64,000 nucleotides of DNA from positions 62,001 through 126,000 of the forward strand of contig NZ_JACNYK010000006.1 in NCBI RefSeq assembly GCF_014692505.1, written 5' to 3'. The DNA comes from Sphingobacterium arenae (GTDB lineage: Bacteria > Bacteroidota > Bacteroidia > Sphingobacteriales > Sphingobacteriaceae). A program made the translations under genes and the position numbers. This document shows, piece by piece, positions 1 to 9,123 of the stretch. Each line of letters starts with the position of its first letter. Position 1 is the stretch's first letter. The notes under the pieces were generated by a model. The model was not told the origin of the DNA. It was given only the letters and a program-made list of their open reading frames with translations, and ran no database searches.

Positions 1-580
1 CATCGGCATTGTTTGTGACGAAAAAGTCGACGTCTCGTGCGAGTTCACCGTCTCCCAACTCTTTTCTGGCGGCCACTAGCCAATAATCGGCCTGGCCCGT
101 TAGCCCTTGCCAGTGTTTCCGTCCGCGAATCGCATAACCTTCGTCTATGCTGCTGTAGGAAGTCCGCATGTTCAATGCGTCGCTTCCGTATGCCGGCTCG
201 GTAATCATGAGCCCACCCATTCGATGTCCTGATAAGAATTCGGGAAATATTTTTTCTTTTATTTTGTTGTCGCCATATTTGGCTAAAGGCTCCAGAAACA
301 GCGCGATATTGATACCAAATGTCAGCGACAAAGGAAGTGATTCGTACGACGCTGCGGAAAGTATGCTCAGACACTCTTTAACCATGCTGCCACGGCCACC
401 ATACTCGGTTGGAATCGCTACAGCAAGCGGATGAGTATCCATGATGTCACGCCATATATGTGGCGGCAGTCCTCGGTCGTGGCTTAGCTCATTGATGTCT
501 TGTTGTTCATGAAACACCCGCTTGAGTGCTTGATTAAACCTTGCTATAAATACCGACAGCTCTTCCTTCTCTGGCTCCAT
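1..580 (-). CDS. Acyl-CoA dehydrogenase family protein (N-terminal part, cut by window edge)
   Basis: Reading the minus strand from an ATG at 580 gives an open frame of 193 codons that runs off the window start. An in-frame TAA lies four codons upstream, so this ATG is the first possible start. The product has a helical N-terminal domain followed by MITEPAYGSDALNMRT near residue 125, which matches the flavin/substrate-contacting TEP-x-x-GSD signature of acyl-CoA dehydrogenases, and then RGRKHWQG, the usual start of the beta domain. Family members are FAD enzymes that oxidise acyl-CoA thioesters to enoyl-CoA in the cytoplasm. The C-terminal domain with the catalytic Glu lies outside the window, so substrate class cannot be judged. 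It points away from the lipoprotein gene at 761. Confidence 0.85.
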   Translation of the reverse strand, partial: MEPEKEELSVFIARFNQALKRVFHEQQDINELSHDRGLPPHIWRDIMDTHPLAVAIPTEYGGRGSMVKECLSILSAASYESLPLSLTFGINIALFLEPLAKYGDNKIKEKIFPEFLSGHRMGGLMITEPAYGSDALNMRTSYSSIDEGYAIRGRKHWQGLTGQADYWLVAARKELGDGELARDVDFFVTNNAD

Positions 581-760
581 GTACGCTTTTTATGTGAATT
601 TGAGTAGCAAACTTACGTAAAATGACCTATATTCACGAAATCCACCTCACCTTTTTTTAATCACGAGTATGGGCATGGTCTGATTACTTAAGATGAGATC
701 ATTCGTTGTGCTCAACAATAGTTTTTACAAACAAATTAAAACATCGCGGGTTCTATTTTT

Positions 761-1189
761 ATGAAGATGTTAATAACATATAGCACGCTACTCTTGCTTT
801 TTATGTTCTGTTTAGTGGTGGGTTGTCAATCACCTAAGGAGGAAAGGAAGGTGGAAGAGACCGTAGAGGATCTCATGGAATATGAGGTTCCAGCGGATAA
901 CAAGCCGTTAGAATTCCAGCGGAAGAAGGAACTCGGGCAAAAGGATACGATTTCTTTCGAAATCCAGAAGCCGTCTTTCGTGAGGATGAAGCTTTTGCTG
1001 CCCAGCGATTCGGGGAACATCCGGATCAATCAGCTGGTGATGCCTGATGGGGAAATGGATGGGCCGTTCGGCAAAACGTACGAAGCGTATTTCGATCAAT
1101 TAGGAACCTACCAAATAATCATTGCCGAAAGTATGATGGCTGAAAATCCGTATACGGGCGACTATGCGTTGCGGATCGAGATGGAATAA
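761..1189 (+). CDS. Small lipoprotein of unknown function
   Basis: The 142-residue product starts with a hydrophobic signal segment ending in a lipobox with Cys22 (LVVGC), so it should be a lipid-anchored envelope protein. The mature part opens with an acidic, charged linker (KEERKVEETVEDLMEYE) and continues as a beta-rich domain containing repeated hydrophobic/polar alternation, ending in YALRIEME. The C-terminal half resembles small beta-sandwich domains that bind calcium or ligands, but no metal-binding or catalytic motif is visible and I do not recognise the family. It appears monocistronic: a divergent acyl-CoA dehydrogenase gene lies upstream and a strong terminator begins one base after the stop codon. 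Confidence 0.75.
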   Translation: MKMLITYSTLLLLFMFCLVVGCQSPKEERKVEETVEDLMEYEVPADNKPLEFQRKKELGQKDTISFEIQKPSFVRMKLLLPSDSGNIRINQLVMPDGEMDGPFGKTYEAYFDQLGTYQIIIAESMMAENPYTGDYALRIEME

Positions 1190-1229
1190 AAATCGGGGAC
1201 GCAAAGATAGAGCGTCCCCGATTTGTTTC
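1190..1229. terminator. Bidirectional intrinsic terminator
   Basis: A perfect 13-bp stem (arms 1190-1202 and 1212-1224, AAATCGGGGACGC and its complement) encloses a 9-nt loop. On the plus strand it is followed by TTTGTTT, and on the minus strand by TTTTTATT. It lies between the convergent lipoprotein gene (ends 1189) and EEP-family gene (ends 1231) and should stop transcription both ways. Confidence 0.9.
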
Positions 1230-1230
1230 G

Positions 1231-2088
1231 TTACAACACGACAGTGCTGGTAACGGGAAGGTGATCTGAAGGGTAACGGTTGCCGTTATATACATCAGAG
1301 AGCACTTCATAGTCTAAGACACGTACTTGCGGGCTCACGAAGATATAGTCGATGCGGCCGCCTGGCGCACCTTGGAAAACCCCGCCTTTGAAACCTGTTC
1401 CTTCAACGCCTTTACGGGGCGATTCGGTCGCATCATGGGCGTCTTTAAGGTTTGCCAAGATATCCTTAATCTGTGCTGTTTCCGGACGGGAGTTAAAATC
1501 GCCGGTAATCATCGCCGGAGTACCTCCGGCAATCTCTTTGATTTTCGCAGCGATCAAGGGGCCGGATTGGCGGCGAGCAATTTCTTTACGCCAGTAAAAG
1601 TGGGTGTTAAAGAAGAAGAATTCTTTACCGGAAGTTTTGTGCCGGAATTTCGCCCACTGGCAGATGCGACGATCTGTCGCATCCCAGCCTATACTGGCTG
1701 TATCGGGTGTTTCGCTCAGCCAGAATACACCGGTATTCAAGGGTTCAAACAAATCTTCTTTGTATAAGATGCCCAAGTTATGGTGGTCGTTACCACCGTA
1801 TGGATGCAGGATCTGTCCGAAAGTGGGGAGCATCTTTTTAATGTCGTCCATTTGGTGCCCTCTGCCTTCTTGTGTGCCTACAATATCAAACTGATGGTGT
1901 TGGATCAAGGAGGTTAAGGGGCCTTTGCGTATATCCCAGCCATTACCACTTTCTTCATCCATTTCGGCCGCATAACGAATATTGTAAGCGGCTACGCGGA
2001 ATTGGGCTTCGTCGAATGGCTTGATCAAGCAAGCACTTAAGGTGAGGCCGATCGTGGCCAGCACCAAAAAGAAACTGATTTTTTTCAT
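1231..2088 (-). CDS. Endonuclease/exonuclease/phosphatase (EEP) family lipoprotein
   Basis: The 285-residue product has a signal peptide with lipobox LSAC (Cys20) and a full-length EEP fold. The expected motifs appear in order: AAYNIRYA at the domain start, VGTQEG with the metal-binding Glu, THFYW, ITGDFNSRPE with the catalytic Asp/Asn pair, RIDYIFVS, and SDHLPV with the C-terminal Asp-His. EEP enzymes are Mg-dependent phosphodiesterases acting on nucleic acids, inositol phosphates, sphingomyelin or similar substrates. As a lipoprotein it would act in the periplasm or at the outer membrane. It is the last gene of a minus-strand sigma/FecR/SusC/SusD unit, 12 bp after SusD, so it probably processes whatever that SusC/D pair captures. 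The exact substrate cannot be told from sequence. Confidence 0.85.
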   Translation of the reverse strand: MKKISFFLVLATIGLTLSACLIKPFDEAQFRVAAYNIRYAAEMDEESGNGWDIRKGPLTSLIQHHQFDIVGTQEGRGHQMDDIKKMLPTFGQILHPYGGNDHHNLGILYKEDLFEPLNTGVFWLSETPDTASIGWDATDRRICQWAKFRHKTSGKEFFFFNTHFYWRKEIARRQSGPLIAAKIKEIAGGTPAMITGDFNSRPETAQIKDILANLKDAHDATESPRKGVEGTGFKGGVFQGAPGGRIDYIFVSPQVRVLDYEVLSDVYNGNRYPSDHLPVTSTVVL

Positions 2089-2100
2089 CTTTTATTACAT

Positions 2101-3531
2101 TTAATGAATGTCCCACCATACTTTTGAATTGATGTCATCACCGCCCATACTGGCTGCTGCTGCCTCGTAATTTACCGGATTATAAACGGGCTGCAAGCTC
2201 GGATACAATAGTCGAGATGGCAGCTTGCCGTCGTTCAGCATTGCATTTGTTGTGGGCAGTACGGGATAACCGGTACGGCGTTGTTCTGCCCATTGCTGGT
2301 TGTCCGTAAAGTACAAAGCTAAGTATTTATGCAGCATAATCCGCTCCAATGTGCCATCGTATTGCGCAAGTTCTTGATCGAAATAACGCTCCGGAAGTGG
2401 TGCTTCGGTCCACAACTCGATAGCGGCCCGTATTCCTTGTTGGAAATGTTTCTCCGCATCGTTCCCGTGTTTTTTCTGTGCAAGTTCGGCCTGAATAAAC
2501 TCGACTTCAGCATAGGTTAGGATAGGAATGATCATCGGCGGTACAACCTGCTGGTTGTTCATATAGGAGGGTGAATAGTTGAAATTCTCATTGTCATAGC
2601 CACTCGGAATCCCTTTGTAGCCGATATCGGTGGTTTCCCGCCGGGCTTTACCGACGTAAAAGGGACGTCGTGGATCTTCTAGTGCATTCAATGTTTCGAT
2701 AAAGAATTCGCCTACGGCGTGCTGGTTACTGAAATCCAACGGACGTGACCACGGCGAAAGGTTGGGGGTAATCCCGGTAACCTGCAAGATAGCCGATTCA
2801 GAGGCTTGTGCAATGATAGGATTGCTTGCCGGATCGTTGAGAATGGCTTTGAGTTCTTCGTAAGCGGTTGGACGAACATCGGACACCCGTAACAGCAGGC
2901 GTAAACGAAGAGAATTCGTAAATTTCTGCCAAAGCTCGCTGCTGTTAGCAAACAGGATGTCGGTTCCGAAGACCATTTTTACGTCGTGATCGTACAGACT
3001 GTTAGCCGTTTCCAGATCGGCCAGCAACTGGGTGTAAATAGCTTCTTGATCGTCGTATTTGGCTTGGATAATGCCTTCTTCTGCCCGGGAGGCCTCCGTA
3101 AACGGCACATGACCAAAGGTATCTGTGAGGTTGGAATAGATCCAAGCATTTAGGGTAAGGGCTATCGCCAAGTAATTGTTGGCACCTTCAGCTTCGGCCG
3201 ACTGGCGCATCTCGTCGACGTTCTTAGCCCAACGGTAGGCCGCGTTCCACTGGGAATCGCCGGTGGTCTCTAAGATCTGGTAGCGTTGGACACCTCCATA
3301 ATAGGCGGGATAAGGCAACTGTACCTGCATCAGCTGGCAGTTGACGTTGTAGTGGTTGGTCACGTTGTTCGCGGCCATGTTATAGATAATTTCGTTGACC
3401 AAGGTGCCGGGACTAATTTGGTCAATGAGATTCGGGTTCTTATTAATCTCCTCGAAATTATGCGTACAGCCGGACGCTCCGAAGCAGAGCGCGCCGAATA
3501 CGAGTGTTTTTATTTTTGTTTTCATGTGCAT
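2101..3531 (-). CDS. SusD/RagB-type nutrient-binding outer-membrane lipoprotein (SusD-2 class)
   Basis: The 476-residue lipoprotein has a lipobox ending at GASGC and then HNFEEINKNPN, the opening typical of the SusD-like 2 class. TPR-like helices follow, with NNYLAIALTLNAWIYSNLTD and the end typical of the family (an RTGYPVLP segment and a final INSKVWWDIH). SusD proteins form a lid on the SusC barrel at the cell surface and bind the nutrient before import. The gene lies 12 bp downstream of its SusC partner and 12 bp upstream of the EEP gene, so the three form one unit. The SusD-2 class is often found in loci without glycoside hydrolases, which fits here. MHMK at the start allows an alternative start two codons later at 3525. 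Confidence 0.9.
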   Translation of the reverse strand: MHMKTKIKTLVFGALCFGASGCTHNFEEINKNPNLIDQISPGTLVNEIIYNMAANNVTNHYNVNCQLMQVQLPYPAYYGGVQRYQILETTGDSQWNAAYRWAKNVDEMRQSAEAEGANNYLAIALTLNAWIYSNLTDTFGHVPFTEASRAEEGIIQAKYDDQEAIYTQLLADLETANSLYDHDVKMVFGTDILFANSSELWQKFTNSLRLRLLLRVSDVRPTAYEELKAILNDPASNPIIAQASESAILQVTGITPNLSPWSRPLDFSNQHAVGEFFIETLNALEDPRRPFYVGKARRETTDIGYKGIPSGYDNENFNYSPSYMNNQQVVPPMIIPILTYAEVEFIQAELAQKKHGNDAEKHFQQGIRAAIELWTEAPLPERYFDQELAQYDGTLERIMLHKYLALYFTDNQQWAEQRRTGYPVLPTTNAMLNDGKLPSRLLYPSLQPVYNPVNYEAAAASMGGDDINSKVWWDIH

Positions 3532-3543
3532 ATTCTTTTTTCG

Positions 3544-6500
3544 TTAAAAGTCAAATTTAAGCGTGGCGCCATAGGTGGACGTATACGGCATCGGTGCCAT
3601 TTCCAACCCGGGTACAAATACGGTTCCATTCATCGTGCCTCCTTCTGGGTCCCAAAATGGGAAGCGGTCAAAGACAGCTAGGTTTCGACCAAATACCGTC
3701 ATGGACAGGTTGTTCATGCGCAACGACTTGGTGATATGTTTCGGAAACGTATAGGTCAATGACATTTCGCGTAACTTGATAAAGCTGGCATCAAAGACAC
3801 CGGCCTCCGTTGTTTGGTGATATTGGTTGTAGTAGGATTGCGGGTTGGCTTCTACGGTATTTGGCGAATAGGTGCCGTCGGCATTTTTCATGACGCCTTC
3901 GCCGATAATAAACCCTTCATCCCGACCCGGGATCGTGTTGGTGGTGAAGCCATCCCAGGATGCACGGTTGTACGTTCCGGAGTAGATAACGCCCCCTAGT
4001 TGACCATCGAATGTGAAGCTAAACCGGAAATCTTTGTACCGGAATGTATTGGTCAGGCCCGCACGCCAGTCGGGTGCGGTGTTGCCCAGATATTCCTGTG
4101 TGGTTGTCCGTACAGGGATGCCGTTTTCGAAAACCTGATTGCCAGCCTCATCACGGACAAACTTGGTTCCGTATAAATCACTGGTACGGCCGCCTTTGGT
4201 GGCGATCAGGTGGCCTTGCCATACTTGTGCTAGCGTTTGTCTTTCTAAATTATCGTTGAGCGTCAATATTTCGTTGCGGTTCAATGCCCAATTGGCGGTG
4301 ACATTCCAGTCGAAGTCTGCCTGTTTGATTGGGGTTCCGTTTAAAACCAACTCGACGCCACGGTTACGTACTTCTCCGGCATTGATAACACGGCTGCTGT
4401 ACCCCGATACAATATCGCTCGGCAGGGATAAAATCTGGTTTGCGGTTGTCGACATGTAATATGTAGCGTCGATGCTGAACCGGTTTTTAAAGAGGCGGAG
4501 ATCAAATCCGGTTTCCCAGCTGGAAGTGATTTCTGGCTTGAGGTCACTATTGAACATCACCGTGGGGACGATGGCCGAACTGGCGAAACTACTTTGGCTG
4601 TAGTATTTCGATATCTGGTACGCCTTGGCATCATTACCTACTTTGGCGTAGGATAGGCGGTATTTCAGGAAGTCGATTGTTTTTGGTAATTGTACTAAAT
4701 CGGATACGATAACGCTGGTGCTGACCGACGGATAAAAGTAGGAGTTGTTGTTCTTGGGTAGCGTGCTGGACCAGTCGTTACGCCCGGTTATATCCAAAAA
4801 TACTTTGTCTTGCCAGGAGAGGGAGAACATCCCGTAGGTGCTGTTGATCTGTTTCCGCAAATCGCCAGTTTTGACTAATGGGTTATTTACGCCGTTGGCC
4901 AAGGTATAAACGCCCGGTACGATCAGGGCATCGATAGACGACATCACGTTGTTATGGTCGTAGGCCATCTTACTGGCTCCACCCATGATCGAGTAGTTAA
5001 AGTCGTCCGAAAAGCTATTTTTATACGTCATTAAGAAGTCGGCATTGATCTCCTGGCTTGATACGTCTTGGCGTCCGTAATAGCCGCGAAGGTGCTTCGG
5101 CGTAGAGTAACCGCGTTGTGTTTCCCGTAGTTGAGTAAGGGAGTTTAGCGAGAGGCGTCCCATAAATTCCAGGTTGTCTGTAATCTTCACGTCGGCGCGT
5201 ACGTTGCCGATTAGCTGGTTGCTTTTAAGGGGATTGGTGTCGACATGCATCAGGAAGTAGGGGTTTGTAGACCAGGCCGAAAACGGATTGAGTTGTTGTA
5301 AGTTTTCTTTTCCATTTTCCCAGATGGGTTTATACCATTCGGTATCGACACTCGGCAGCAGGAACATCATGAAGTAACCGAGCGATCCATTGCTCATCCC
5401 GAAACCGGGTAGGTTGTCGCTGTTACGGTTGTTGTAATTGAGTACGGAAGATAGCTTGATCCGTTCGCTGATCTGATAATTTCCGTTGAAGGACACCGTG
5501 TTGCGGGCAAAACCGGTATTCGGGGCAATATAGGCGTTATCCGTACGCGACAAGCTGAGCCGCATCGAGCCTTTGGAGTCGCCGCCTTGCAGGGTTAACG
5601 CGTTTTCGTACGTCTGTCCTAACCGGTAAAAATCTTTCATATTATTTTTGTAAGGTCGCCAAAGGGTACGCTCGGTGCCTTGTTGTTGGGTTACGGGGTC
5701 GTACTGGTAGAAATATTGACCGTCGAATTTAGGGCCGAAAGCTGCCGGCGTATTGGTGCTGGGGCCGTCTTCGGAATCACCCCAGGAATAATAGTGATTG
5801 CCGTTGGGATCACGTGCCAACATATTGCCTGATCCGTATTCGTACTGGTAGTTCGGCCAGTTGGTGATCTGATCGAAGAGGGCGGTAGAATTAAACCCAA
5901 TACCTAGTTTTTGGTTTTTGGCGCCGGATTTGGTCGTGATGATCAACGCGCCATTGGCTGCACGGGAGCCGTAAAGAGCCGCGGCCGAGGGGCCTTTTAG
6001 TACACTGACGCTCTCGATATCTTCTTGCTTGAGTTCGGAAATGGAGTTTCCGTAATCTACGGGTGCTTCCGTGCCGTATGCGGCACCTACATTATTACCA
6101 TATGCCGTCGTTTCTTGATTCATCGGTACGCCATCCACGACGATAAGGGCGTAGTTTCCTCCTGGGTCGAGCGATGTATTTCCGCGTAGCTGTATGCTCT
6201 GTGAGTTGATTGGGCCGGTGCTTCCGGAGGTCATGTTCAAACCGGCTACTTTGCCTTTTAATCCGTCAGACCACGTGTTTGCAACGGCGGTAGAGAGTTC
6301 TTCGGCATGGATGGTTTGCTGGGCATAACCAATTTCTTTTTCTTCTCGTTTGATACCTAGAGCCGTAACGACGACTTCTTCCATCGCACCAATGGTTTCT
6401 ACGAGGTTAATATGAAGGGCGCTTGTTGCCTCGGGTTGGACTTGTACGCCGCTTTGCTGATAACGGTCGTGGGCGACATAACTTACTTCAACGGTATATC

Positions 6501-6999
6501 GACCTGTGGGGACCTCCAGCGTAAATCGGCCGTCTGCATTGGTCATGGTGCTGCGGTTTAATTCGACGATCCGGACGGTGGCGCCGGATAGGGGGGTGTT
6601 GCTGCTGCTGACCGTTCCGCTGATGGTACCGGATTGTTGGACACTGGAACGGCGGCTTGCCGATATACTTGTACTTTTTGAGGTGTCCTTGCTGATGGTG
6701 ATGATTTTATTGTTGATGGTGTAGACCAAACCGGTGTTCAAGAGACAACGATCCAAGGCTTCCCGGATATCTGCGTTCTGTAAGATCAAGCTGATCGGGG
6801 CTACGCCTTTGAATAGGTCCGCGTCGTAGAAGAAGTCGTATCCGGACTGCTTGCGAACTTCCCGAAGAACATCGGTAATCGAACGGTTAGTCGCGTGGAT
6901 GGTCAACGTACGATCGATGTCTGCGGCATAGACTTGAAACGTGAAGCAACTGCTGCATATGATCGCGGTTGCTGCACGTACGAATTGTTTAAATTTCAT
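3544..6999 (-). CDS. SusC/RagA TonB-linked outer-membrane receptor with STN signalling domain
   Basis: The 1151-residue product has, in order, a signal peptide (about 1-25), an STN domain (about 28-103, ending in a KIITISKD strand), a Ser-rich linker, a carboxypeptidase-regulatory-like beta-sandwich (about 125-210), a TonB box region EEVVVTALG, a plug domain with the SusC hallmark SVLKGPSAAALYGSRAANG, and a 22-strand barrel ending in a C-terminal Phe (TLKFDF). It should import a bound nutrient across the outer membrane using TonB energy. The STN domain is the element that contacts FecR-type anti-sigma factors, and such a gene lies directly upstream, so ligand binding probably signals to the sigma factor gene at 8369-8974. 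The gap to FecR is 125 bp. Confidence 0.95.
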   Translation of the reverse strand: MKFKQFVRAATAIICSSCFTFQVYAADIDRTLTIHATNRSITDVLREVRKQSGYDFFYDADLFKGVAPISLILQNADIREALDRCLLNTGLVYTINNKIITISKDTSKSTSISASRRSSVQQSGTISGTVSSSNTPLSGATVRIVELNRSTMTNADGRFTLEVPTGRYTVEVSYVAHDRYQQSGVQVQPEATSALHINLVETIGAMEEVVVTALGIKREEKEIGYAQQTIHAEELSTAVANTWSDGLKGKVAGLNMTSGSTGPINSQSIQLRGNTSLDPGGNYALIVVDGVPMNQETTAYGNNVGAAYGTEAPVDYGNSISELKQEDIESVSVLKGPSAAALYGSRAANGALIITTKSGAKNQKLGIGFNSTALFDQITNWPNYQYEYGSGNMLARDPNGNHYYSWGDSEDGPSTNTPAAFGPKFDGQYFYQYDPVTQQQGTERTLWRPYKNNMKDFYRLGQTYENALTLQGGDSKGSMRLSLSRTDNAYIAPNTGFARNTVSFNGNYQISERIKLSSVLNYNNRNSDNLPGFGMSNGSLGYFMMFLLPSVDTEWYKPIWENGKENLQQLNPFSAWSTNPYFLMHVDTNPLKSNQLIGNVRADVKITDNLEFMGRLSLNSLTQLRETQRGYSTPKHLRGYYGRQDVSSQEINADFLMTYKNSFSDDFNYSIMGGASKMAYDHNNVMSSIDALIVPGVYTLANGVNNPLVKTGDLRKQINSTYGMFSLSWQDKVFLDITGRNDWSSTLPKNNNSYFYPSVSTSVIVSDLVQLPKTIDFLKYRLSYAKVGNDAKAYQISKYYSQSSFASSAIVPTVMFNSDLKPEITSSWETGFDLRLFKNRFSIDATYYMSTTANQILSLPSDIVSGYSSRVINAGEVRNRGVELVLNGTPIKQADFDWNVTANWALNRNEILTLNDNLERQTLAQVWQGHLIATKGGRTSDLYGTKFVRDEAGNQVFENGIPVRTTTQEYLGNTAPDWRAGLTNTFRYKDFRFSFTFDGQLGGVIYSGTYNRASWDGFTTNTIPGRDEGFIIGEGVMKNADGTYSPNTVEANPQSYYNQYHQTTEAGVFDASFIKLREMSLTYTFPKHITKSLRMNNLSMTVFGRNLAVFDRFPFWDPEGGTMNGTVFVPGLEMAPMPYTSTYGATLKFDF

Positions 7000-7124
7000 A
7001 ACTTTGAAGAGTTGTTTTATGCTATTTTTTTGTTTTAGTTTGAAATAACGTACTTTATTGCGGGGGATGTGACGGCATTTCCCGCTTTTTTATATATCGT
7101 ATTTAGGATTCTATACGCATCGTC

Positions 7125-8279
7125 TTATTCGATCATGACCCTCCTTTCTTTGATGTTTACTTTGATTTCGCCTGTTGATTCCAGCATCGCAACGATAGCA
7201 GATAATGGCCGTTGCCGAGATACCATGCCGCTATACCGAAGTTCGGCGAGGTGTTCGGGATAGCTTACTGAAATATTGTACCAGCGCGCTACTTGATGGA
7301 GGATATCGGGCAACCGATCGTTTTTGAAGATAAAGTCGCCGTGTTTCCAAGCGATTTCTTTTTCTAGATCGGCTTGGATAATTTCCATGGTTGAACCGAT
7401 TCGAGCTTGCTGACCCGGTTTAAGAACCATTTGCTGGTTGCTGGTGCGCGAGATGACCCGGACGGATCCTTCTACGAGTGTTGTCTGTTGCCGAGACCGA
7501 TCGGGGTAGCTATTTACATTAAATTCGGTGCCCAGTACCTCGATGCGTTGCTGATCGGTATCGACAATGAAAGGGATGTGTCTGCCAGTTATTTGCTCTT
7601 GACGAACAACGGAGAAATAGGCTTCTCCACGTATGCTGACCTCGCGGCTGCTGGTGGAAAAACGGGAAGGAAACATTAGGGACGACTCGGCATTGAGCCA
7701 GACGGTGGTTCCGTCGGATAACACCACCTGATATTCTCCACCGCGTGGGGTCTCGATCGTATTATAGGTAAGTGTACCTATCTCTTGGTCATCCGCTTCT
7801 TGCAGGGTGTATGTCAGGATATTATCGGCGTTTTTGTGGATGGTGATCCCGTTTTCTTGTACGAGGGTGCCTTGTGCGCGGCCGTCGAGGGTAATCTTTC
7901 TCCCGTTGGCCAGGGTCAGGATGGCTTTCTCTTCGCCGGCGGCAATATCGGCCACGATGTGTTCGTCTGCTGGCATGAGGGATGATGGCCAATACAAGGC
8001 GAGCCCTATACCGAGAAGCAAGAGCGCTGCCGCGATCGATGTGCTTGCCCAAAGCCGCCTCAAACGGGAAGGCTTCGTGCTTGATGGGCTGGCCATGGTA
8101 TCAAAACGTGGCGAGGATCGCACACGATTCAGGATACGCTCTAACCGCGCGTCGTTTGCCAGGACGCCGGGTTTGCCGCGACCCGTTTCGAGAAACCAGG
8201 CTTCCAGACGCTGTAATTCTTCTTCGGTACAGGCGTTCTGGCTGTATTTTTCAAGAATCTGTTGAATATCTTCTTTCAC
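7125..8279 (-). CDS. FecR family anti-sigma factor
   Basis: The 384-residue product has a short cytoplasmic N-terminal region (1-77) that would hold the sigma factor, one membrane segment (about 78-97), and a periplasmic FecR domain (about 170-270, with GGEYQVVLSDGTTVWLNAES and VEVLGTEFNV-like motifs). It ends with a DUF4974-type domain (about 310-383, DRLPDILHQVARWY) that resembles an STN fold and docks on the receptor. It relays the ligand-bound state of the STN-containing SusC to the ECF sigma factor. Gene order sigma, FecR, SusC, SusD on one strand is the usual arrangement for this system in Bacteroidota. Confidence 0.95.
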   Translation of the reverse strand: MKEDIQQILEKYSQNACTEEELQRLEAWFLETGRGKPGVLANDARLERILNRVRSSPRFDTMASPSSTKPSRLRRLWASTSIAAALLLLGIGLALYWPSSLMPADEHIVADIAAGEEKAILTLANGRKITLDGRAQGTLVQENGITIHKNADNILTYTLQEADDQEIGTLTYNTIETPRGGEYQVVLSDGTTVWLNAESSLMFPSRFSTSSREVSIRGEAYFSVVRQEQITGRHIPFIVDTDQQRIEVLGTEFNVNSYPDRSRQQTTLVEGSVRVISRTSNQQMVLKPGQQARIGSTMEIIQADLEKEIAWKHGDFIFKNDRLPDILHQVARWYNISVSYPEHLAELRYSGMVSRQRPLSAIVAMLESTGEIKVNIKERRVMIE

Positions 8280-8368
8280 TTTTCTGTTTTTTTACCGCAG
8301 CCACGTTTGCGAGGCTGCTATATATATAGGAACAGAAATGTGCTTTTCGGCTATGGGCGTTTTACGGT

Positions 8369-8974
8369 TTAATGATTTAATAATATACTTAATATTGTGT
8401 TAATAGAGAGGAGGAAGCTGCTGTTTCGTATAGAATCGGCAAAACGCTTGCGGATGGTCTTGAGTTGGTTGTGGACGGTGTGGGGTGAAATCGATAGCAG
8501 GGAGGCAATTTCAGCTATTGTTTTGTTTTCCTCGTACCGAAGTTGGTATACTTGATGCATACGGGGAGGGAGGGAACCAATCGTTTGATCGACAAGGGTT
8601 TCGAGTTCTTCACGATGGGCTTGTTTAAAGGCGCTGGGTAATTCTTCGAGGGCATCGAGATCCTGTGGAAGATTCTCCCATAACGCGACAAACTTCGGCT
8701 GCACACGGTTGCTACGGTAGTAATGGAGCACTCGGTTGACGGTCATGCCATATAAATAGGGATAAATATCGCCTTGAGGCTGATAAACTTCTCGTTTTTC
8801 CCAAAGGGATAGAAAAATATCCTGGATGAGATCGTCTACTTTCGCTAATGAATCGATTCGCTTACTGACTTCGTGGTACAATAATCGGGCATACCGGTGG
8901 TATAAAGCTTCGAAAGCTTTTCGGTCTCCCCCTTGCAGTAGATTCCAAAGTTCTCGATCTGAATGCGATTTCAC
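8369..8974 (-). CDS. ECF RNA polymerase sigma-70 factor (FecI-like)
   Basis: The 201-residue product carries sigma region 2 (about 20-90: LYHRYARLLYHEV, DDLIQDIFLSLWEKRE, then IYPYLYGMTVNRVLHYYR) and region 4 (about 135-190: LPPRMHQVYQLRYEEN then IAEIASLLSISPHTVHNQL, a helix-turn-helix). No other domains are present, so it belongs to the extracytoplasmic function group expanded in Bacteroidota. It should direct transcription of the SusC/SusD/EEP genes when its partner FecR is signalled. The hydrophobic C-terminal tail (SSFLLSINTILSILLNH) is a little unusual for a soluble sigma factor. It is divergent from the nucleotidyltransferase-like gene at 9124, with 149 bp between them. Confidence 0.95.
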   Translation of the reverse strand: MKSHSDRELWNLLQGGDRKAFEALYHRYARLLYHEVSKRIDSLAKVDDLIQDIFLSLWEKREVYQPQGDIYPYLYGMTVNRVLHYYRSNRVQPKFVALWENLPQDLDALEELPSAFKQAHREELETLVDQTIGSLPPRMHQVYQLRYEENKTIAEIASLLSISPHTVHNQLKTIRKRFADSIRNSSFLLSINTILSILLNH

Positions 8975-9123
8975 AGCAGCAACGATTGATGTGCCGACAA
9001 ATCTAAGGTATTCGCTTATCCTTAATGTTAAGTTTGTGTGAAGATGTGTTTATAATAGATTTAGGATAAAAATTTCTATATTAGCTCGTCGTTATTGTAC
9101 CGACTTTGTACCAGATAAATAGC

